NCBI GenBank assembly: GCA_013151235.1
Contig: JAADIO010000048.1
Span: 1-64,000, forward strand
Length of the DNA: 64,000 nucleotides
Direction of reading: 5' to 3'
DNA from: Deltaproteobacteria bacterium
Lineage (GTDB): Bacteria; CG2-30-53-67
This document shows, piece by piece, positions 27,486-36,973 of the stretch. Position 1 is the first letter of the stretch. Every line of letters begins with the position of its first letter. The notes under the pieces are model-generated. The model was not told the origin of the DNA and searched no databases. It saw only the letters and a list, made by a program, of their open reading frames with translations. Made by a program: the position numbers and the translations under genes.

Positions 27486-28393
27486 TCCGGGTCCCCGGCC
27501 GTCGGGAGGGTGAGCCAGAGGCCCCGTACGCGATCCCTTTGGTATTCCAGACCGACCCTGCCGCCCTGGACGCGGATCAGCTCCCGGGCGATCCGGGCGC
27601 TGAGGCTGCATCCTCCGGAGGTGGGAGGGTTCGTGGTCTCTGCGGGGAAGAGTTTTCGGAAGAAGTTGTCCAGGAGTTGTTCTTCCATGCCTGTGTGCCG
27701 GACAATCATGGAAATACGGACGAAATTCTCCTTTCCATGACAAGGTTCCGGCAGGGAATTTCCTTTCCGGTTGCTGCATTGTGCGTGCAAAAGAATCTCT
27801 CCTTCCGACAGGACGTGGGAGATCTTCCCAAGCAGTCGTGTCAGGATTTGTTGCAGGCGTTCGGCATCAGCATACAGAGGAGGAAGGGAGTCCGGGACCT
27901 CGCAGGTGATGATGCACCCTTTTCCTTTGTTTTCTTCGCCAAGTTTTTCGACGGTTTCCCGGAGTGCTTCCGCCGGTGAGAGGGCGGTCCGGTTTAACAA
28001 GAGTGTGCCCGATGAAATCATCTCCATCTCCAGGAGGTCATTGACCTGATCCGTCAGAGAACGGGCACTGTTGAGGATAATTCCCAGATCTTTTCGCTGC
28101 GGTTCCGTCAGTTCTCCCTCCATGCCGGAGAGGAGGATCTCGGTAAAACCGATAATGTTGTTTAAGGGACTGCGGAGATCATGGACGACGGAGTGGATGA
28201 TTTCGGTCTGTTCCTTTTTCCGATGTATCTCTTTTTGATGTAAATGCTTCAGTTCTGCAAGGAGCCCGGCCTCTTTTTCCTGTTTCAGGAGCAGGCTGCT
28301 TTTGAGTTTTTTCCCGCGGATGAGGAGAATGAGGAGGGCTGAAAGCATGAGGAGGGAAAAAACGCACAGGAAAATGGTCAATGTGTTATTCAT
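27482..28393 (-). CDS. Degenerate membrane histidine kinase
   Basis: The 303-residue product has one N-terminal helix (LTIFLCVFSLLMLSALLILLI), a coiled segment and a HisKA motif HSVVHDLRSPLNNIIGFTEIL. The HATPase part is recognisable by position but damaged. The N box reads QILTRLLGKISHVL, without its Asn, and the DxGxG box is replaced by RHTGMEE. The end keeps a GGxxGLEYQ-like strand. It probably cannot bind ATP and may act as a dimerising scaffold. It ends inside the PBP1A start. The start chosen is MNNTLTIF; an upstream frame extension is less likely. Confidence 0.7.
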   Translation of the reverse strand: MNNTLTIFLCVFSLLMLSALLILLIRGKKLKSSLLLKQEKEAGLLAELKHLHQKEIHRKKEQTEIIHSVVHDLRSPLNNIIGFTEILLSGMEGELTEPQRKDLGIILNSARSLTDQVNDLLEMEMISSGTLLLNRTALSPAEALRETVEKLGEENKGKGCIITCEVPDSLPPLYADAERLQQILTRLLGKISHVLSEGEILLHAQCSNRKGNSLPEPCHGKENFVRISMIVRHTGMEEQLLDNFFRKLFPAETTNPPTSGGCSLSARIARELIRVQGGRVGLEYQRDRVRGLWLTLPTAGDPE

Positions 28394-28493
28394 TGTTTTT
28401 GCCCGGGGGAACAGGGTGCGATTTCGTTGATCACAAGACAATTTAACATTATACCACAGGGCTTCGGGAGTGCGAGAGAGTATTCCCCCCTGT

Positions 28494-28522
28494 TTGACAT
28501 AGCATAAAACCTATTATAAAAT
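28494..28522 (+). promoter_or_regulatory. Sigma-70-type promoter for uvrB
   Basis: A perfect TTGACA at 28494-28499 is followed after 17 bases by TAAAAT at 28517-28522; an overlapping TATAAA at 28515 is an alternative. The predicted start is about 25 bases before the GTG of uvrB. No LexA box was recognised. Confidence 0.6.
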
Positions 28523-28552
28523 AAAGGAAAAATCAATTTTCCCGAGGATTTT

Positions 28553-30562
28553 GTGAACCGGTTCCGTATTGTCTCGAATTTTGTCCCCTGCGGGGACCAA
28601 CCGGAAGCGATCCAGAAACTTTCCACCTGGATTCGTGAGGGGCGTCCCCATTCGGTATTGCTCGGAGTGACCGGCTCGGGGAAGACCTATACCCTGGCGA
28701 AGGTGATCGAAGAGGTCGGCAAAACGACCCTGTTGATCGCTCCGAACAAGACTCTGGCCGCCCAGCTCTACAACGAACTGAAATCCTTTTTTCCCGAAAA
28801 TGCCGTTGAGTATTTCGTCAGTTATTACGATTACTATCAGCCGGAGGCCTATCTTCCTTCAACGGATACCTATATCGAGAAGGATTCCTCCATCAACGAT
28901 GAGATCGACAAACTGCGTCATTCCGCCACCCGGTCTCTCCTTGAGAGAAACGACGTGATTATTGTTGCCTCCGTTTCGTGTATCTACGGTCTCGGGTCGC
29001 CCGAGGCCTACCATGGTATGTTGGTCTACCTGGAGGAGGGGTGCGAGACGGACCGTGACGTTTTGCTGAAGAAGCTGGTGGAAATCCAGTACCGGCGTAA
29101 CGAAATTGATTTCAAGCGGGGGACCTTTCGGGTGCGGGGCGACGTGGTGGAGATCCTGCCGGTTTATTCCGATACGGCCATCCGGGTGGAATTTTTCGGG
29201 GACGTGGTGGAGGCGATATCCGAGGTCGATTCCCTAACGGGGAAGCGGCTTCGTTCGATTCCCAAGATCGCCCTCTATCCCGGGAGCCATTACGTGACTC
29301 CGAAGGAGCGGCTGGAAAAGGCCCGTGAGGCCATCCTGAAGGAATTGCGGGACCGGGTGACCGAATTGGAGCGGGAGAACAAGCTCGTGGAGGCCCAGCG
29401 GTTGGAGCAGCGGACACTCTTTGACTTGGAGATGATCCGCGAGGTCGGTTATTGCCAGGGGATCGAAAACTATTCCCGGCACCTCACGGGACGACTGCCG
29501 GGCCGGCCGCCGCCGACACTGATCGACTATCTTCCGAAGGATTCCCTTGTGATGATCGATGAGAGTCATGTGACGGTTCCACAGTTGAACGGGATGTACC
29601 GCGGCGACCGGTCCCGGAAGGAGACCCTGGTGAATTTCGGATTCCGTCTTCCCTCGGCGTTTGATAATCGTCCGCTCCGTTTTGAAGAGTTTGCCGAACT
29701 GGTCCCGCAGACGGTCTATGTCTCAGCGACGCCGGGCCCGTTCGAACTGGAAAAGGCCGGGGAGCGGGTGGCGGAACAGATCATTCGGCCCACCGGACTG
29801 CTCGACCCGGAGATCATTGTCCGGCCTGTGGAGGGGCAGGTGGATGATCTGCTCCATGAAATTCGTGTACGGATCAAACGGTACGAGCGGGTCCTGGTGA
29901 CCACGTTGACCAAACGGATGGCAGAGGATCTGACCGATTATTATTCCGATCTCGGGGTCAGGGTCCGGTATCTCCATTCCGATGTGGAGACGTTGGAACG
30001 GATGGAGATTCTCCGGAGTCTCCGTAAAGGAGAGTTTGATGTTCTCGTCGGGATTAACCTGCTGCGAGAGGGGCTCGATCTTCCGGAGGTATCGCTGGTG
30101 GCCATCCTCGATGCGGACAAGGAAGGGTTTCTCCGTTCGGCGCGTTCCCTGATTCAGACGTCGGGGCGGGCGGCCCGAAATGCCGGGGGGCAGGTTCTCT
30201 TTTACGCTGACCGGGTTACCGATTCGATGGCCCGGGCGATTGGAGAGACGGAACGGCGGCGGAAGATTCAGCAGGATTACAATGAGAGGATGGGGATTAC
30301 GCCGAAGACCATTGAAAAAGAGATCCCCGCAAGTCTCGTTGAAATGTGTGAGGCCGATTACGCAGGTGTCCCCCGGGTGGAGGAGGAGGGGGAAGAGTAT
30401 CTGTCGGAAAAGGAACTGGCGGCAAAATTGGATATACTGGAAGAGGAGATGCTGAAGGCGGCCCGGGAGCTGGAGTTCGAACGGGCGGCGGAGTTACGGG
30501 ATCAGCTGATTGCACTGAAGGACCGTCAGGTAGGGGTGAAGACGGCGGGCATTGGGAAATAG
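28553..30562 (+). CDS. uvrB: Excinuclease ABC subunit B
   Basis: This is the DNA-damage recognition helicase of nucleotide excision repair, 669 residues. Motif [16 protein letters not shown] lies near residues 38-52 and the beta-hairpin region [21 protein letters not shown] near 90. Motifs IDESH and [24 protein letters not shown] follow, and a C-terminal UVR domain ([16 protein letters not shown]) binds UvrC. The GTG start matches the family N terminus ([17 protein letters not shown]). It directly precedes uvrC, an arrangement not universal in bacteria. Confidence 0.97.
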   Translation: MNRFRIVSNFVPCGDQPEAIQKLSTWIREGRPHSVLLGVTGSGKTYTLAKVIEEVGKTTLLIAPNKTLAAQLYNELKSFFPENAVEYFVSYYDYYQPEAYLPSTDTYIEKDSSINDEIDKLRHSATRSLLERNDVIIVASVSCIYGLGSPEAYHGMLVYLEEGCETDRDVLLKKLVEIQYRRNEIDFKRGTFRVRGDVVEILPVYSDTAIRVEFFGDVVEAISEVDSLTGKRLRSIPKIALYPGSHYVTPKERLEKAREAILKELRDRVTELERENKLVEAQRLEQRTLFDLEMIREVGYCQGIENYSRHLTGRLPGRPPPTLIDYLPKDSLVMIDESHVTVPQLNGMYRGDRSRKETLVNFGFRLPSAFDNRPLRFEEFAELVPQTVYVSATPGPFELEKAGERVAEQIIRPTGLLDPEIIVRPVEGQVDDLLHEIRVRIKRYERVLVTTLTKRMAEDLTDYYSDLGVRVRYLHSDVETLERMEILRSLRKGEFDVLVGINLLREGLDLPEVSLVAILDADKEGFLRSARSLIQTSGRAARNAGGQVLFYADRVTDSMARAIGETERRRKIQQDYNERMGITPKTIEKEIPASLVEMCEADYAGVPRVEEEGEEYLSEKELAAKLDILEEEMLKAARELEFERAAELRDQLIALKDRQVGVKTAGIGK

Positions 30563-30632
30563 AAATTGGAAAGTGGAAGATAGAAATTCGGGAATTCGCA
30601 AATTGAAAACAGCGGAAAAGAAGACGACAGCC

Positions 30633-32477
30633 ATGAAAGAGTCCATCCGGGAGACGGTGAAGGGCCTGCCTGCTTCGCCCGGTGTGTATATGATGAAGGA
30701 CCGGGAAGGGAAGATCCTCTATGTGGGGAAGGCCAAGAATCTTCGAAACCGGGTCCGTTCCTATTTTGTGCCGAAGGCGCATCATACGGCGAAGACGGAG
30801 GTGATGCTTTCCAGGGTTTTCCAGGTCGATTTCATGGTCACGGCATCGGAGGTGGAGGCCTTCATCCTGGAGAGCAACCTGATCAAGAAGAATCGCCCCC
30901 GTTACAATATTCTTCTGAAGGACGACAAACATTATCCCTATCTCCGGCTGACCGTGCAGGAGGAATTCCCCCGCCTTGAGGTGGTCCGGAAAGTCGGGAA
31001 GGACGGGGCGCTTTATTTCGGTCCCTATGTTCCGGGAAGCCGTCTTCGCTCCACCCTCGATCTGATCGAACGGACCTTTCCCCTCCGAAAGTCAAAGCGG
31101 AAGATCGAAGGGACAGGGAATCGGCCTTGCCTCAATTACCAGATCGGTCGTTGTCTTGCGCCCTGTGCCGGGAAGATTTCAAAGACGGAGTATGGACGGA
31201 TCGTGCAGGAGGTGACGCTCTTTCTCAAGGGAAGGAACCGGATACTCCTCCGGAAGCTTCGGAGCGGGATGGAGACGGCCGCCCGCGACCTGAAATTTGA
31301 AAAGGCGGCACGGCTCCGGGACCAGATCCGGAGGATCGAACGGGTGACGGAACGGCAGAAGATCATCTCCACCGCCCTGGAGGACAAGGATGTCCTGGGC
31401 GTGGCCCATGCAGGCAATACGGCTTGTGTGGAGATCCTCTTTGTCCGGGGCGGAAGACTTCTTGGAAAGAAGGAGTTCTTTTTCGAGCTTCCCGAAGACG
31501 ACCCTTCCGGGGTGCTTCTGCATTCCTTCCTGTCCCTGTATTACGGAGAGGAGAGCCTGATCCCGCCACGGATCTTTGTGCCCGGCAAGGTTCCGGACGG
31601 GGAGACATTGGAATGGGCCTTGACCGCTCTGCGGGGGCGGCGGACACGGATCGTGACCCCGCACCGGGGGTTGAATCATCAGTTGATTCGTATGGCGAAT
31701 GAAAATGCCGAACTTGCGCTTCAGGGATACCTGCGGGAGAAAGACCGGGACCGGATCCTCCTGAAAGACCTGCAAAAACGGGCGGATCTGCAGCGTTTCC
31801 CGCAACGGATCGAGGCCTTCGACATTTCCAATATCCAGGGAGAATTCCCCGTGGCGTCAATGGTGGTCTTTGAAAACGGACGTCCCCGTAACTCCCATTA
31901 CCGCCACTTCCGGGTCCGATCGGTTGCGGGGGCGAATGACTACGCCATGATGGAAGAGGTCCTCATGCGCCGCTATCGTCCGGAACCGGAGGCGCCCCTC
32001 CCGATGCCGGACCTCATCATGGTCGACGGCGGCAAGGGGCAGCTCCATGTGCTGTGCCGTGTGTCGGAAGAGATCGGTTTTGCCTCCCGGACGGACCTGA
32101 TGGCCCTGGCCAAGGCCCGGCCGGGGAGGGGAGACGACTCCGTGGATCGCATTCTGCGTCCCGGATGGAAAACGGAGATCCGGTTGAAACCGGACGATCC
32201 CGTGATCCATCTTCTGCAGCGGGTCCGGGATGAGTCTCATCGTTTTGCGATCAACTATTACCGGAAACTCCATACGAAAGATCTTCTCTCGACGCAGCTT
32301 CTTGAAATTCCGGGGGTGGGCCGCAAAAGGAGCCTTTCGCTCCTGAAGCATTTCGGGAGCCTCCGCCAGGTACGGGAAGCGAGTTTGGAGGAACTATTGT
32401 CTGCGCCCGCAATCAACCGGGAGGTGGCCCTGCGGATCTATCATTCATTTCATTCCAGGGGGAATGCTGCGCCATGA
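30633..32477 (+). CDS. uvrC: Excinuclease ABC subunit C
   Basis: The dual-incision nuclease has 614 residues. The GIY-YIG domain is at 13-90 (GVYMMKDREGKILYVGKAKNLRNRVRSYF). A UVR domain near 205-240 (LKFEKAARLRDQIRRIE) contacts UvrB. The RNase H-like domain has EAFDISNIQGE and MPDLIMVDGGKGQL, and tandem helix-hairpin-helix motifs lie at the end (LLEIPGVGRKRSLSLLKHFGSL). ATG 30633 fits the family N terminus; the frame runs upstream into the end of uvrB. The spacer is A/G-rich with repeated AGAAATT-like words. The stop overlaps the next gene. Confidence 0.96.
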   Translation: MKESIRETVKGLPASPGVYMMKDREGKILYVGKAKNLRNRVRSYFVPKAHHTAKTEVMLSRVFQVDFMVTASEVEAFILESNLIKKNRPRYNILLKDDKHYPYLRLTVQEEFPRLEVVRKVGKDGALYFGPYVPGSRLRSTLDLIERTFPLRKSKRKIEGTGNRPCLNYQIGRCLAPCAGKISKTEYGRIVQEVTLFLKGRNRILLRKLRSGMETAARDLKFEKAARLRDQIRRIERVTERQKIISTALEDKDVLGVAHAGNTACVEILFVRGGRLLGKKEFFFELPEDDPSGVLLHSFLSLYYGEESLIPPRIFVPGKVPDGETLEWALTALRGRRTRIVTPHRGLNHQLIRMANENAELALQGYLREKDRDRILLKDLQKRADLQRFPQRIEAFDISNIQGEFPVASMVVFENGRPRNSHYRHFRVRSVAGANDYAMMEEVLMRRYRPEPEAPLPMPDLIMVDGGKGQLHVLCRVSEEIGFASRTDLMALAKARPGRGDDSVDRILRPGWKTEIRLKPDDPVIHLLQRVRDESHRFAINYYRKLHTKDLLSTQLLEIPGVGRKRSLSLLKHFGSLRQVREASLEELLSAPAINREVALRIYHSFHSRGNAAP

Positions 32478-34861
32478 GTCGTGCCGGATTTTCCCATGAA
32501 CCCGTGCTGCAAGGGGGGCTGCTTTTCCTGACGCTGCGTTTTGCCGTTTTTCTGCTGATCGCACTTTCTGTTTCCCTGCCCTTCTTTGCGGAACGGCCTT
32601 TGGTTCAGTGGGGGGTCCTGAGCTATTTTGCCTTCTCCGAAATCCTGCTGCTCCTCCGGTCCAACCGGTGGACGCGGCGGAAGATCGCCATCGGGATCTA
32701 TTTCCTCGACGTCTATGCCGTGACCTCCCTCATCCTGACGCAGGGACTTTCGGTCGTCTGGTATCTGACGATTCCCGTCTTCATGCTGGGGGTCAACCTC
32801 CTTTACAAGGGGAGACGCTCCTGGCTGTTGATCTCCCTGATTCCCGCGGTACTGATCCTTCTGCAACTCTTCCGGCAGGGCGGTCTTACCACCGGGGTGA
32901 TCTGGGAGTATGGTGGTGTGGTTTTCCTCTTTTTCGTTTTTGAAGGGACCGTGCATGCCCTGGTCGGCCGTCTGGAATACCTGAATGCCCTCTGCCGGGG
33001 ACAGCAGAAGGTTGTGCGGTGTATCATCGATGACGATTCCTCCGTCTCGCTGAAGGAGGGAATGCAAAAAATCCTCGAAAAGGAGGTCCCCTTCGGAGTG
33101 GATCTGCAGGTTTTCCTCTTTCGGGATCCCGCAGGGGACCTGCGCGGGCTGGAACGGCGTCGGGAGGGAGAGGTCAGCGAGGTTTGGATCCATCATGCCG
33201 GTTTGCCCTATTGGTTGGAGAAGGTGCCGGTCCGGGGGCGTTACCTGGAAAAGCTTCAACGAGACGATCCCGGTGACGACTTCCGGAGTGCCCGGGATGT
33301 GCAAAGCCTCCTGATTCTTCCGATGCAGGTGGAAGCGAGGGAGGGGTTTCTCCTCTTCGGGCGGCGATCCCCCTCGGCCTTTTCAACGCTGGAACGGGAG
33401 AACCTGCTCCTCTATGGCGAAATGATCCGCCGGCGGCTGGTCCGGTCCGATGTGCAGAACATTCCGTCTTGTATGGATGGAGAGGGGCGTGAACCCCGAT
33501 TTTCCGCCGCTTCTCCTCCGGGTGAAAAAGACGAAAGGGAAGAAGAACTACGGGAACGGCTTGCACGTCTGAAACAGGAGAACGCCCGGCTGCAATCAGT
33601 CATCGACAATGAACTTCATTCGGAGACGCTGGAACTCAAGAAGGCGGCACTGGCCGTTCTCTCCCGGGAATCGGAGCAGGATCGAAAGGTTCTGGAGAAA
33701 CTTGCCTCGGCGGAACTGAGCCAGGCCGTCTCCCATCTCTTTGACATGCACCTTGTGCTTGACCTGATCCTTGAAGTGATCTGCAAAAAACTCAAGGTTG
33801 AGAATGCCTCCATCATGCTGTTACGTGAGGAGAGCCGCGATCTGATTATCTCCGCCCATCGGGGTTTGAAAGACGAAGTCGTCCGGGAGACCCGGCTGAT
33901 GGTGGGGGAGGCGATTGCCGGCTACGTCGCGCAGAAGGGCGAACCGCTCCTGATCGAAGATGTCCGGAAGGATCCCCGCTTCGTTCCCTTCAGCCGGGAA
34001 CGATACCGTTCCGGCACGTTGCTCAGTGTCCCGATCCTCGGCAAGGAAAAGGTTCTCGGTGTGATTAACCTTTCCGATCCGGCCCAGGACGGTCCCTTCC
34101 GGGAGCAGGACCTCGAAATCCTTCAGGCGATGTCCCGCCAGGCGGCTATTGTGATCGAAAATGACCGGATGTACCAGGAGTTCAAGAACGGCCGGTGGAT
34201 TCGTGAGATCTATGAGGAAGAACTGTCGCAGCGAGTCTCGAAAAAGGTTTTTCAGGAAGGACAGGTGCTTGAGAAGGTAGCGGGCGAATATCCGGTGACC
34301 ATTCTTTCCGTTCATCTTCATGAAGCCGGGAGCTCCGCGGCCGTGGACAGTCTGGAAAGAATCCGCCTGATCGAACAGTGTTTTCAGGATTGTCGTCGAA
34401 TTCTTGTCCGGCGCCGGGGGGATGTCGCCGGAGAGACGGGCGCCGGGATGATCGGACTTTTCGGTCTGCCTTTTCCGGACGCGAAGGATGCCTGGCAGTC
34501 GGTTCTTGCCGCGGTGGATCTGCTGAAATATTTTGCCGGGAAAAGTTCGAAAACCGGGACAGTGAGAGAAGAAGGTTTTGGGGTTTCCATCGGAATCTCC
34601 ACGGGAAGGGTCCTTCTCCGGGAAAAGCAGGGAACGGTCCCCTATGCCGTTTTCGGAGAAACCTGGGAACGGGCCGTGACCCTGATGCATGCCGCCTCTC
34701 CGGGACAGATCCTGGTCGATGAGCCGACCCATGACCGGATTGAGGACGCCGTCAATGCCCTCCGCCTGGTTCTCCCCTACGGGATCAATAAACAGTTGAC
34801 GGCCTTCGGGATCAAGGGGTTGAAAAAGGTGGTTGTTGCGGCGGAATCGGTTGAGATGTAG
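32474..34861 (+). CDS. Membrane protein with two GAF domains and a degenerate nucleotide-cyclase domain
   Basis: The product has 795 residues. About five membrane helices occupy the first 165. A weak GAF-like domain (180-330), a coiled coil (about 350-400) and a clear GAF domain (415-560, GTLLSVPILGKEKVLGVINLSD) follow. The C-terminal part keeps the shape of a class III cyclase: SIGISTGRVL, YAVFGETWERAVTLM and GQILVDEPT. The first metal-binding Asp position is VTILSVHLH, and the GDAVMAVFG position is TGAGMIGLFG, so both metal aspartates seem lost. It is likely a signal-binding or protein-interaction module. It overlaps uvrC by four bases and precedes a PilZ gene. Confidence 0.75.
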   Translation: MSRAGFSHEPVLQGGLLFLTLRFAVFLLIALSVSLPFFAERPLVQWGVLSYFAFSEILLLLRSNRWTRRKIAIGIYFLDVYAVTSLILTQGLSVVWYLTIPVFMLGVNLLYKGRRSWLLISLIPAVLILLQLFRQGGLTTGVIWEYGGVVFLFFVFEGTVHALVGRLEYLNALCRGQQKVVRCIIDDDSSVSLKEGMQKILEKEVPFGVDLQVFLFRDPAGDLRGLERRREGEVSEVWIHHAGLPYWLEKVPVRGRYLEKLQRDDPGDDFRSARDVQSLLILPMQVEAREGFLLFGRRSPSAFSTLERENLLLYGEMIRRRLVRSDVQNIPSCMDGEGREPRFSAASPPGEKDEREEELRERLARLKQENARLQSVIDNELHSETLELKKAALAVLSRESEQDRKVLEKLASAELSQAVSHLFDMHLVLDLILEVICKKLKVENASIMLLREESRDLIISAHRGLKDEVVRETRLMVGEAIAGYVAQKGEPLLIEDVRKDPRFVPFSRERYRSGTLLSVPILGKEKVLGVINLSDPAQDGPFREQDLEILQAMSRQAAIVIENDRMYQEFKNGRWIREIYEEELSQRVSKKVFQEGQVLEKVAGEYPVTILSVHLHEAGSSAAVDSLERIRLIEQCFQDCRRILVRRRGDVAGETGAGMIGLFGLPFPDAKDAWQSVLAAVDLLKYFAGKSSKTGTVREEGFGVSIGISTGRVLLREKQGTVPYAVFGETWERAVTLMHAASPGQILVDEPTHDRIEDAVNALRLVLPYGINKQLTAFGIKGLKKVVVAAESVEM

Positions 34862-34884
34862 GAACAGTACCGGAGGCGGGAAGG

Positions 34885-35247
34885 ATGTCATTATTCCCCG
34901 GTGGACGGAAAAAGAGACGATTTCCCCGGGTCAGTCCGGAGAAGGGCCGACCGATCCGGGTCGACATTAACGGAGTCGATTTTCTCGAGATCGTTTATGC
35001 CGACAATCTCAGTGAAGGGGGACTTTCCATTGTGGCTCCCCATGAGTTCAGGGGATGCAAAATCGACCAGCCCGTTTCGCTCATTATCTCCCTTCCGGAA
35101 CCGGAAAAAGCAAACATCCTGGTTGCCGGGATCATTCGTTATATTTCCTACACCCGGAAGATCTTCGGCGTTGCCTTTGTGGACCTCAAAAAAGAAGACC
35201 GGAAGAAGATTCAGCGCTACGTTGAATATCGAATGAAGGGAGACTGA
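34885..35247 (+). CDS. PilZ-domain cyclic-di-GMP receptor
   Basis: The 120-residue protein is one PilZ domain. The RxxxR-type motif is in RKKRRFPRV near the N terminus, and the second motif (DNLSEGGLSI) matches the D/NxSxxG consensus. These two contact cyclic-di-GMP. The rest is the expected beta barrel with a late GVAFVDL strand. It lies 23 bases after the GAF/cyclase-like gene and just before the nuo promoters. Three HD-GYP proteins in the window could control its ligand. Confidence 0.87.
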   Translation: MSLFPGGRKKRRFPRVSPEKGRPIRVDINGVDFLEIVYADNLSEGGLSIVAPHEFRGCKIDQPVSLIISLPEPEKANILVAGIIRYISYTRKIFGVAFVDLKKEDRKKIQRYVEYRMKGD

Positions 35248-35335
35248 CCTCTGTCCCGGAACCTTCATTCACTCTTATTTCCGGCGGTCTCAGGCGGGTG
35301 GTGGAACATTTATGACATTTTTTTGAGATTGTTTT

Positions 35336-35377
35336 TTGACAATACCCCTTGACAAGGATATATCGTTGTTTTAATAT
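35336..35377 (+). promoter_or_regulatory. Tandem overlapping sigma-70 promoters for nuo
   Basis: Two perfect TTGACA boxes lie 13 bases apart. The first, at 35336-35341, pairs with TATATC at 35359-35364; the second, at 35349-35354, pairs with TAATAT at 35372-35377. Both spacers are 17 bases. Predicted starts are near 35371 and 35384, giving a leader of about 90-100 bases ahead of nuoA. Confidence 0.7.
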
Positions 35378-35471
35378 CCAATTTAACGTTCTTGGCGTGT
35401 TCTCGTTGGATCCCGGGGATATTCAAAGGCAGTACGTATAGAAACTGCGGTTCATATTATCAGAGTCTGAG

Positions 35472-35843
35472 ATGCCTGAAACGATTATTCCTGCCGGCTA
35501 TTTCCCCATTATCCTGTTCCTGATCCTTGCCTTGCTTTTCGGGGTAGTGACCCTCTTTTTCGGGTCATTGATTCGTCCGAACCGTCCTGGTATTGACAAA
35601 CTCTCCCCCTATGAATGCGGCAACCCCCCCTTCATGGATTCCCGGTCCCGGATCTTCATCCGTTATTACCTGGTGGCCGTACTGTTTGTTCTCTTCGATC
35701 TGGAAGCGGTCTTTCTCTATCCCTGGGCCGTGGTCTATCACAAGATCGGCATGTACGGCCTTGTGGAGATGGTCCTCTTTATTGTGATTCTCCTTGTCGG
35801 CTATGCCTATGCCTGGCGGAAAGGGGCATTGGAATGGGATTGA
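35472..35843 (+). CDS. nuoA: NADH-quinone oxidoreductase subunit A
   Basis: NuoA is a small membrane subunit of Complex I at the junction of the peripheral and membrane arms. The 123-residue product has three helices and the conserved [12 protein letters not shown] loop, followed by [13 protein letters not shown]. It starts the 14-gene nuo operon. Its last ten bases overlap the start of nuoB, implying coupled translation. Confidence 0.96.
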   Translation: MPETIIPAGYFPIILFLILALLFGVVTLFFGSLIRPNRPGIDKLSPYECGNPPFMDSRSRIFIRYYLVAVLFVLFDLEAVFLYPWAVVYHKIGMYGLVEMVLFIVILLVGYAYAWRKGALEWD

Positions 35844-36316
35844 TTGAACATCGATTCAACGACAACTTTCTCACGACGACGGTGGACCAGGTGATCAACT
35901 GGGCCCGGAAGTCCTCCCTCTGGCCGGTGACCTTCGGGCTTGCCTGCTGTGCGATTGAAATGATGACGACCGGTTCCGCCCATTACGATCTCGACAGGAT
36001 GGGAGTGATTTTCCGTGCTTCGCCGCGACAGTCCGATCTGATGATCGTTGCGGGGACCCTGACCTGGAAGATGGCCCATGTGCTGCGCAAGATCTATGAC
36101 CAGATGCCGGAGCCGAAATATGTGATCTCCATGGGAAGCTGTGCCGCATCGGGCGGGGTCTTCAACACCTACAGTGTGGTCCAGGGGGTTGACCAGGTTG
36201 TTCCCGTGGACGTTTATGTCCCGGGTTGTCCGCCCCGCCCTGAAGCACTGATGTACGGGATCGTCAAACTGCAGGAGAAAATAGAAAAGGCGCGGTATAT
36301 CCGGAAGGAACTATGA
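35834..36316 (+). CDS. nuoB: NADH-quinone oxidoreductase subunit B
   Basis: NuoB binds the terminal cluster N2 that reduces quinone. The 160-residue product has [20 protein letters not shown] and [10 protein letters not shown], which together give the four cysteine ligands. ATG 35834 yields MGLIEHRF, which fits the family; a longer frame upstream only overlaps nuoA. It overlaps nuoC by four bases. Confidence 0.96.
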   Translation: MGLIEHRFNDNFLTTTVDQVINWARKSSLWPVTFGLACCAIEMMTTGSAHYDLDRMGVIFRASPRQSDLMIVAGTLTWKMAHVLRKIYDQMPEPKYVISMGSCAASGGVFNTYSVVQGVDQVVPVDVYVPGCPPRPEALMYGIVKLQEKIEKARYIRKEL

Positions 36317-36873
36317 GCGAAATCCATCTGAGTCAGGACGAAGAAGCGATCATCGCCGCCTTGAAGGACCGGGTGGAGAAGTTGGAACCTGCCGTGGAGA
36401 AGATCTGCGGTCAGCTTTCCCTGGGGATCGAAGGAAAAGATCTCACGGCGGTCTGCAGGGTACTGAAAGAGCATCCGGCCATGCAGTTCGATTACCTGGC
36501 CGATCTCTGCGGCGTTGATTATCTCGGAAAACATGCCCGCCGTTTTCAGGTGGTCTATAATCTTTACTCTATTTCGCTGAATCACCGGGTCCGGATCAAG
36601 GTCGACCTGCAGGAAGGGGAGGCGATCGACTCGGTTACGAAGATCTGGAACACGGCGAACTGGCACGAGCGGGAGCTCTTCGACTTGTTCGGGATCGAGG
36701 TTTTAGGCCATCCCGATCTGAAAAGGATCCTCATGCCGGAAGGTTGGGAGGGGCATCCACTGCGGAAGGATTATCCCCTCCAGGGGAAGGGGCAGCGGGA
36801 GGATTTTTCCTTTATTCCGGAAAATGAACGGCCCCCGACGCGCAGGCCGAAGGTCCGGTCGGAGGAATGGTAG
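36313..36873 (+). CDS. nuoC: NADH-quinone oxidoreductase subunit C
   Basis: This is the 30-kDa subunit of the peripheral arm, 186 residues and separate from NuoD. The family signature [20 protein letters not shown] lies near residues 117-136, followed by HPLRKDYPL. An extra helical N terminus ([21 protein letters not shown]) precedes the core. A 100-base AT-rich spacer separates it from nuoD, the longest gap in this part of the operon. Confidence 0.95.
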   Translation: MSEIHLSQDEEAIIAALKDRVEKLEPAVEKICGQLSLGIEGKDLTAVCRVLKEHPAMQFDYLADLCGVDYLGKHARRFQVVYNLYSISLNHRVRIKVDLQEGEAIDSVTKIWNTANWHERELFDLFGIEVLGHPDLKRILMPEGWEGHPLRKDYPLQGKGQREDFSFIPENERPPTRRPKVRSEEW

Positions 36874-36973
36874 AAAAATTAAAAACAAAAAAATAAAATT
36901 ATAAATCCAGGACCGTATTCCAGGTCGGAATCAATATTTCACAACTGAAAATCCAAAACGAAAAGCGGACGAT

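Noticed and set aside
25557-27779. A longer PBP1A start at 27779
   Set aside because: The extra 98 residues overlap the kinase gene and lack hydrophobic or family-like sequence; MKLRTYF at 27485 gives a normal membrane anchor.
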